A stretch of DNA of 64,000 bases, taken from the NCBI GenBank assembly GCA_963920635.1, contig OY987303.1:47181223-47245222 (forward strand), written 5' to 3'. The position numbers were made by a program, and so were the translations under genes. Below, one piece after another: positions 57,781 through 64,000 of the stretch. The DNA comes from Pseudeuparius sepicola (taxonomy: Eukaryota > Arthropoda > Insecta > Coleoptera > Anthribidae). Within the stretch, counting starts at the first letter, position 1. Each line of letters starts with the position of its first letter. A model generated the notes under the pieces. The model did no database searches. It was not told the origin of the DNA and was given only the letters and a program-made list of their open reading frames with translations.

Positions 57781-58946
57781 AAATAACTTTCCATGAAAAC
57801 AGAGCCATTTTTTTTTCATTTCTAACAAACAAAACCACCTTGTATATTCCTTTCTTAAAAAAAACGAAGTCATATAAACAGAACAACAGGGGAATAGTAG
57901 CTGATGGAATGTTTAAATGGCTTAATTTGACCTGTTTGACAATATAAAACCAGCTGCTTTCGGAATCATTTACAGGCTGACTATTTTATTATTATTTTTT
58001 TTTTCATTTAAAATAATACACTTAATGCCACTTTCAGTTAACCCTAAAAAAGTGAGGCGCGACCAATAGACCGGAAGCTGGCGACACTTTTCATTGTCAC
58101 ATTTCCTAAAGCTTAATTTATCTTTTATTTCATAATATTAGTGACACTCATTAATAACATGAACTCTTACCATCACTGTGGCGGGAATAATATGTAAAGA
58201 ACATGGATGCAACAGAGTCGGTTTTCTGAAATCTAGCTAGCCATGGAAACAATTGATAGTTCGAAATTATTTAAGAGTATCATAGGGTGATTGTGCACCT
58301 TTAAATTTATTCAGTTGGATTATTTTTAAATTTTCTAAAAAAATTTAACAAATAATAATAGCAAAAAGTTAGTAACAAGAACTATTTTTGTGGAAACAGT
58401 TCATGACTATATCGACAAAGATTCGTGTCTTTAAACTTTTCAATGCTACATATTTTTTATGTATCAATAAATATAAAATAATTTTGTGCGTTAAATCACA
58501 CTATATATTATCTTATATGATACTACCTTACTACTTCACTAGCTCCTGCCGTAGCTGGGTCCCAAATAGCTGGCAGGATTGCCTTAATTATCAAAGAAGT
58601 GACAAATAAATTTTCAGCTTTTAGTATTTGTATCAATTGATATATTTTTTTACATGAAGATGACTCTGTCAGGAGTAGACCGTTCTACGGGAGAAGTGGC
58701 AGGAAGTCGTTTTACATCTTATTTAAATATTATTCAATAATAGAAAATGTTTCAGCTTTTAGAATTTTAAACATTCACCTTTTTTTAACATAACTGGCAG
58801 GCCGCTGTCAATCTCTGTCCCACTGTTACCCTCGCAGAAGTCGATTTCAGGTATTTTTAGCTCCGATGTAACACAAATAAAATAAAATTAATCTTTAGGT
58901 AATCTTACAAAATTTAGTGTCGCCAGATCCCGGACTACAAGATCTA
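57781..58946. other. No gene; repeat copy at 58,227-58,365
   Basis: Contains the second copy of the repeat described at 56,104 (58,227-58,365). GCTTTCGGAATCATTTACAG at about 57,957 weakly resembles the Penelope-type terminal motif without its hairpin. No coding sequence is recognised. Confidence 0.5.
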
Positions 58947-59313
58947 CAGGGTGAGTCTGAAATAACTGGTATTCTTTTTTCAGATAAGAGAGATGGTCAT
59001 TCTGAACAACTTTTCTTAATAAATTTTTTCCGAAATTTTTCTATTTTTTTTTTAAATTTACCAACATTTATTTCATACACAGTGGATAGAATAGCGTAAA
59101 CTCGGTCTCAAAATACTATACTAGTTGATAATTTACCATTTTCTACTCGGTTGTTGGCAGGGCGCCAGTGCCGTGTTTTCATAGAAGGGGGATTTTGAGG
59201 GGATGAATTATAGAAAAATCTGGGCGCTAGGAAAAAAATTATTAAGAAAAGTGGTTCAGAATGACCATCTCTATTACCCAAAAAAGGATGCCAGTTATTT
59301 CAGACTCACCCTG
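58947..59313. mobile_element. Short foldback MITE with TA target site
   Basis: Ends CAGGGTGAGTCTGAAATAAC... and ...GTTATTTCAGACTCACCCTG lie between TA dinucleotides (58,945-58,946; 59,314-59,315). The arms are about 95-100 bp and the total is 367 bp. The ORF at 59,203-59,574 starts inside its right arm and is not a gene. Confidence 0.92.
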
Positions 59314-59988
59314 TATAAAGAAGACAACTTCTGGGCCAATCAGAGTAAACCATTAAAGCGAGGGAATTTACCTATAAATTCAAATATTGATGTGTTGGAT
59401 TTCGTTTACTTTGCAATTTATCGCTTTACTACTAAATATTGCATTTTAAAGAAAACTCCTGCCACCCATTTAAAAATAGGCAGAGATTTTATAAAAATGT
59501 TCCCAAAAAATTTTATTCTACGAATTAAAAGAACCGATGAAAAGTTTTCAAACGGTAAATTGCAAAAAAACTAAATCCAAATGCTTCGTACTAGCCAAAG
59601 AGAAGGAATTTTTATTAAATACAAAAGTACAGTTTGTAATAATAAAATGTACATACCTAGTACACAAAAATATGAGCTTATAAACTTGAGTTTTGAAGGC
59701 GTGACGAATGCAATGAAACTAAATTGAAAATAATGTTTATATAAATATCGTCACTGTATTTTTTACTTCACTCTAACGAAATAATTCCATACAGAGGAAC
59801 TAATTGCAAAAATATACGAAAGTAATCATAATTAGCACAACACAACAGCCTATACCATCAGCTGGACGGTTTATTCACGATGACGCGTCAGTGGAGTTCT
59901 AAAGAGGCAACCTCCTCTACAAACATTCAGGTGCGACTACTTAACTTAATAATTGCTCATAACTGAGTGCAGAGGTGGATCTATGGCC
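59314..59988. other. No gene recognised
   Basis: AT-rich; ends with CTATGGCC at 59,981-59,988, the left target duplication of the next element. Confidence 0.5.
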
Positions 59989-61627
59989 CAGTGTTTCACA
60001 AGACAAGAGTTCTAGTCTTCTAAGGCCCATTCTTGTCTTGTCTTGAAAAGCAAGACAAGAAATTAAATTCAATCTTGTCTTGCACGACTCTTGCTGGAAA
60101 TAATCTTGTCTTGCAAGCAAGATTTCTTGCAATTTCTTGTTCTTGCATTTTTTGTTTAGTGACGTCATCGCAAGACTCTTGTTTGCAAGAGTGTTGCTAC
60201 CAAGACTCTTGTTAGCAAGACTCTTGCATTATTTATTACGTGTAAAGCTTGTCGAGGCAAGTTGACGCAGCACTGCAGGCAGAGCCGCGGCGCGGCAGGG
60301 CGCGGGGTCCACAGTGCCAGAGAACAAGGGGAGAATATAAACTCGACGACGGCGCCTTTGATGTTTGGCAGCCGGTGGTCGCCATGTTCTCTGTTTAGAA
60401 GACAGGGCCGTATTTAGAATTTAGTGAAGGGATAGTGTAGGTCTGTACTCAGATATTTTAAATCATTCATTGATAAACACAAAACAAATCATATATACTG
60501 AAATGATGATTGGAACATGCAAAAATGTTAATTGGATTTTGAAGGAATATTTTTAATTTAAGGTAGTTAGATAACTGAAATAGTTAGTAGGTATGGAAAG
60601 GCAATTTTTCTTATCTTATTCCAAAAAAATAATATATTATTGATGTTAAAATTTGACGACTGCCTGAGTAATATTTTTTAAGCCATCATTTTGTAGAATA
60701 CAAATGAAAAACAAAACATAGGTATATGTATTAGAATATTGTCTGTTTCGTTCTTTCGATTATCATAAAAACTTAAAAAGGTGCTATTACGCACTATATT
60801 ACGCGTGTTTGTCGCTATTACTTTAGAAGGGTGCCTAACTTCTCGATAAAAAAAACTAAGCAATTAGTATCCATAATAGGTACATTTAATTATTCACGCA
60901 GTTTTTTTTGTTATTATTTGTATTTATTTTTTCCATTTAAATAATAATAATAATTTTGTTTTAATGTTTTCATGATTTTCAATTCGAAATGCATCTAAGC
61001 CTAAGACTTTCCTTTCTGTTAAAGTTATTTTAATGTCTGTGGATTTCGATATTTGTGTGGAAGTGGACAAAAAAACTCGAAACCCACCCTACTAAAATAA
61101 CCCGATCTACATTATGCTACAATAATACGAAGCGAAACAATGCATTAGGAAATTAGGAAGTCCAATAGACGGTATTTTAGCAAACATATAATTAAATCAA
61201 ACTAAAAAAAATAAATTAATCCACTGCAGTTAACAGCAGCCAGTTAAAAAATAAAAAAAATAAATTTACAGGAATATTGTAAATAAAATATAATATATTT
61301 ACTAGATACTAGTATGTAGAGACAGTTATTCTTGAATAATCGTATATATTTATGCTCAACTTGCAAAAATCAGTATTATTCAATATCGTCGTCACTTACA
61401 TTTTATTATTTATCCTATTAAAGTTTTGCAGAAATTATATTTACAAATAATGATTTTTGCAAGATTTCTTGCTTTTAGCAAGATTTCTTGCAAATTTGCA
61501 AGACTCTTGCAGACTAATTTCTTGTCTTGTCTTGCAAAGCAAGACAAGAAATTTAAAAGTCTTGTCTTGTTCTTGCAGCAAGAACAAGACAAGAACAAGA
61601 AATTTGCAAGAGTCTTGTGAAACACTA
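59989..61627. mobile_element. hAT-type element with CTTGTCTTG repeats
   Basis: Ends CAGTGTTTCACAAGAC... and ...GTCTTGTGAAACACTA (first base differs) are flanked by a perfect 8-bp duplication CTATGGCC (59,981-59,988; 61,628-61,635). Both terminal 200-240 bp are saturated with CAAGACAAGAA / CTTGTCTTG / CAAGACTCTTG units in both orientations, far denser than usual hAT subterminal sites. The interior is AT-rich except for a GC-rich piece at 60,240-60,400 (GCCGCGGCGCGGCAGGGCGC). No transposase remains. ORFs in the ends only reflect the repeats. Confidence 0.93.
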
Positions 61628-61635
61628 CTATGGCC

Positions 61636-62869
61636 AGGCCAAATTCATTTTGGCGGTACTCCGGAGATAGGAAATCGAGTGATATTCGATCTGCGGGAAA
61701 ACATAAATGTGCCATTTTACTACCATAAAGGGGCAGCCCTCATCCCAGCCAGGCCGGTCAGGGGCCCGGGGCGCTGCAACACGACTATATTCGGAGCAGC
61801 GCGGCGTCTACATGCGATGCCGCGTCGCTCTCACGCAACCCTGGGTGAACACGGCCTGAACAATTTCTTTTAATGTTCTCAAATTCCCCCGGTGCCGTGC
61901 ATGCGACCGTACTCTTTCAATTGCCTCAAATTCGGCCAGAGTAATTGCCTCGCCGACGGCAACGCCGCATCCTGGCGTGCCGAGCTCTCTTTGCGACATC
62001 AAATTGAACAATTACGTGTTTCGGAATTTTGGGAAAAGGAGGGTTTCTCGTCCCTACCCGTTTACAGCTCAATTCTATTGTCACTTCTGTGACAGTTGGT
62101 ATCCACATCACGCTATGTGTAGCGGGAGATAAGTAGAGGCAAAGGGTAACAGCCTGTTCCAAATTTCCATTCGAATCCAAGCAGTAGATCAGGGAGAGCA
62201 TATTGGAAAGCCAGTAATAGATTACTCTTTATTTTTTAGATGTTTTTATATGTAGCTAATTTTATCTGATACCTAAGGCTTTTAATTTTTCCTACTCGCG
62301 ATCATCTTATCCTGGCGATCTACCTGTTAGATGTGTTTTATGCTACTCTGGCCCTCTATGTGTTACTCTTGTTGATTTTTTAACAATTTGAGGGAGTAAC
62401 TCTACAACTTTCATTTGCACTTCTTGCTTTAGTGTCTTAAACAAAGACATACGTTTTTACTATTACAGCATACTGCGAGGTCAAATTTAAAGGAACGCTC
62501 CTTATAAAAGGTGTAACTTTTTTTCCATAAATTTTAACTGCTGGTAGGTTCCGACCCCAAAAGCACGCCCATGTAAATGTTTTTTAATGATCAGAAAATA
62601 AAGTGTATGGCCTTTCAAAAAGATTCCCGAATTTTAGAGACAACTGTAGGGCTACTTGCCACAAGATCTTTTCATTACAGAAGCGATGGCTTCCTGATGC
62701 AGCGTTGCCACACCGTGCGATAATTCCGTGAAAAAAATATCCGTAAGAAGACTCACCTAGTACAGAAGCACTCACTATAAAGTATAGTAATAATCAAATT
62801 TACCACTTCGCTAATTTGTTTTCACTTTTCACTTTCACGACACAGCTCACCACTTCTTAACGACGCGAC
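61636..62869. other. GC-rich block without recognised gene
   Basis: 61,640-62,110 is GC-rich and has several - strand open frames (67-101 aa; one reads GVAVGEAITLAEFEAIERV). No domain is recognised. A possible acceptor (TATGTTTTCCCGCAG) lies near 61,700 on the - strand. It may be the old host sequence into which the hAT element jumped. 62,110-62,869 is AT-rich and empty. Confidence 0.35.
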
Positions 62870-63260
62870 GTAACTTTTTCATAGAAGTTGTTCGAAATGT
62901 TGTCCTCCATTCCTCATATAAGCTTCAACACTTCACTGCATAGATTCTTGTATTTTAGGAAATGTATCGAGGCTATTTTGTATTTCATTCGCAGCGGCGC
63001 TTCTACACGAGCTCGTAGCTTTTCTAATAAACTTGCAGGAGCCGACTAAACAATTTGTTTCATGTGACCCTACAAGAAAAAATCATATGGATCCGGTGAC
63101 CTTGGTGGCCAGGGAACAAGGCCTCCTTGTTCGATCCATTGATCATGAAAATTCTCATCTGGTCATTTGATCGGTGGGGAGGAGCACCATCGTACTGTAT
63201 CAACAAATTTATAATCAAATCTAATGGCAAATCGCCCAAAAAATTTCATCATAACACTTG
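62870..63260 (-). pseudogene. Mariner (DD41D-like) transposase fragment
   Basis: The - strand reads LLIQYDGAPPHRSNDQM (second Asp), FHDQWIEQGGLVPWPPRSPD, then YDFFL, a stop, GHMKQIV and LRARVEAPLRMK. The pieces are in order but in different frames with stops. Same broad family as 6,972, a different subfamily. No TIRs are seen. Confidence 0.8.
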
Positions 63261-64000
63261 TAGGTGAAAATTTTATGTTTCGAATATTGAAGTCAACTGG
63301 TGTTTTGGGGCACGTTTTGGCAATTTCAACGCAAACGGTCGATTTGATCGTTATGAAACAAGAGTACCTTTTTCTTGCAGAATGAAAAGATGCTTTAAAA
63401 TGATAAACCTGCAGGACCAAAAAGATAACCTCGACAAAGTTAAACCTAGAAAAAGCACGATCCAAAAACAGCGCAAGTGGCGCCCTCTGTGAGATACGGC
63501 GAAATTGACATTTTCAGCTTATTTTGTGAAATATCGCCATAATTCTATTTCAAAAAATGAATTTAAACGTCCTGTATATTTTAAACAAACAACATTTCTA
63601 TAAGGCATATTGGCCTTAATCGTCGTATTTTGGGCCAAAATATATGCAGTTGCTTTACCTATGTCCCTTTTGGGGCACCCAGTATATCTCCCTAGTTTTA
63701 AGCAAACCTATTTCTACATAAAATTTACCGAAATTGGGCTAAAGTCAGTGCTCCATAAAATGTTCCTGCAGGAAATTAAGAGTTAAGTGTTCTTCTAAGT
63801 GTGGTCAGTGCTTATGGCATCAGTTGCGCAAACTTTTGTTTATTGCCAGATGAGGAGGACGAACATAAATATGACAACATAGAGGAACTTTTAGAATAGT
63901 GTGACACCGCCTTGGTGCACAATATTTAATATTTGTGTACAAAATAGCTAAAAATATACAGTGTGTCCCTGGATGGACTTGACGAGAGGAGAAAAATCTT
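63261..64000. other. No gene; mariner flank
   Basis: The 100-aa - strand frame at 63,163-63,465 overlaps the mariner relic and may include more of it, badly decayed. A GTGGCGCCCTCTG motif at about 63,477 is shared with 53,138. TACAGTGTGTCCC at about 63,957 begins another transposon end that runs out of the window. Confidence 0.45.

Noticed and set aside
59203..59574. 123-aa + strand ORF
   Set aside because: It starts in the arm of a foldback MITE, is Lys/Phe/Ile-rich as expected from AT-rich DNA, and shows no domain.
27628..64000. Next eyg exon (linker plus RED subdomain)
   Set aside because: I looked on the + strand for the Gly-Gly-Ser-Lys-Pro linker and RED-type sequence and found none; probably beyond the window.

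Overview
The window is insect nuclear DNA: AT-rich, gene-poor and crowded with mobile elements. Three things point to an arthropod, most likely an insect: one exon I recognise as the Pax-family gene eyegone / twin of eyegone; many relics of arthropod-type transposons (DD41D-type mariners, jockey-type LINEs, gypsy, Penelope-like and hAT elements); and the frequent TACAGGG-type transposon ends. I cannot fix the order from sequence alone. There are no bacterial-style genes, rRNA genes or CRISPR arrays.

Host genes. The clearest host feature is one internal exon on the + strand (27,394-27,627) of an eyg/toe homologue, so much of the window is probably intron or flank of that gene. A short 3'-terminal exon with an AATAAA signal lies on the - strand at 49,437-49,544, and a possible second - strand exon at 55,185-55,325. 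I do not recognise either product.

Layout. 0-5 kb: a 405-bp palindrome and one copy of a dispersed repeat. 5.3-9.3 kb: a broken DDE-type DNA transposon (- strand) split by an apparently intact mariner with 368-bp inverted repeats and a 358-aa transposase. 10-24 kb: long-inverted-repeat (foldback) elements, an LTR remnant, LINE 3' ends, and at 20.3-24.1 kb three elements nested inside one another. 24-31 kb: a LINE fragment, Penelope-type terminal motifs, two copies of a CAGGCGCGG-ended element, a hairpin-headed repeat, and the eyg exon. 31-37 kb: a jockey LINE fragment, a gypsy integrase fragment, a mariner fragment and a longer LINE, all on the - strand. 37-49 kb: an LTR-like block, tandem repeats and a TIR element with an internal insertion. 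50-64 kb: foldback elements, a Penelope-like fragment with a GIY-YIG remnant, two hAT elements with perfect 8-bp target duplications, and mariner remnants, two of them head to head.

Main themes. At least six elements share TA target sites, CAGG/CAGT ends and inverted repeats of about 90-425 bp, and two of these hold mariner transposase sequence, so long-TIR mariners look like the dominant recent activity. Four loci share a compact fold (CYGARGA-like core, short hairpin, GAAA-like core) that resembles the hammerhead ribozyme of Penelope-like elements; one sits at the end of a recognisable Penelope-like fragment. No coherent new multi-gene system is visible. The most interesting items are these ribozyme-like motifs, the nested insertions, and the exon-like islands whose products I do not recognise.
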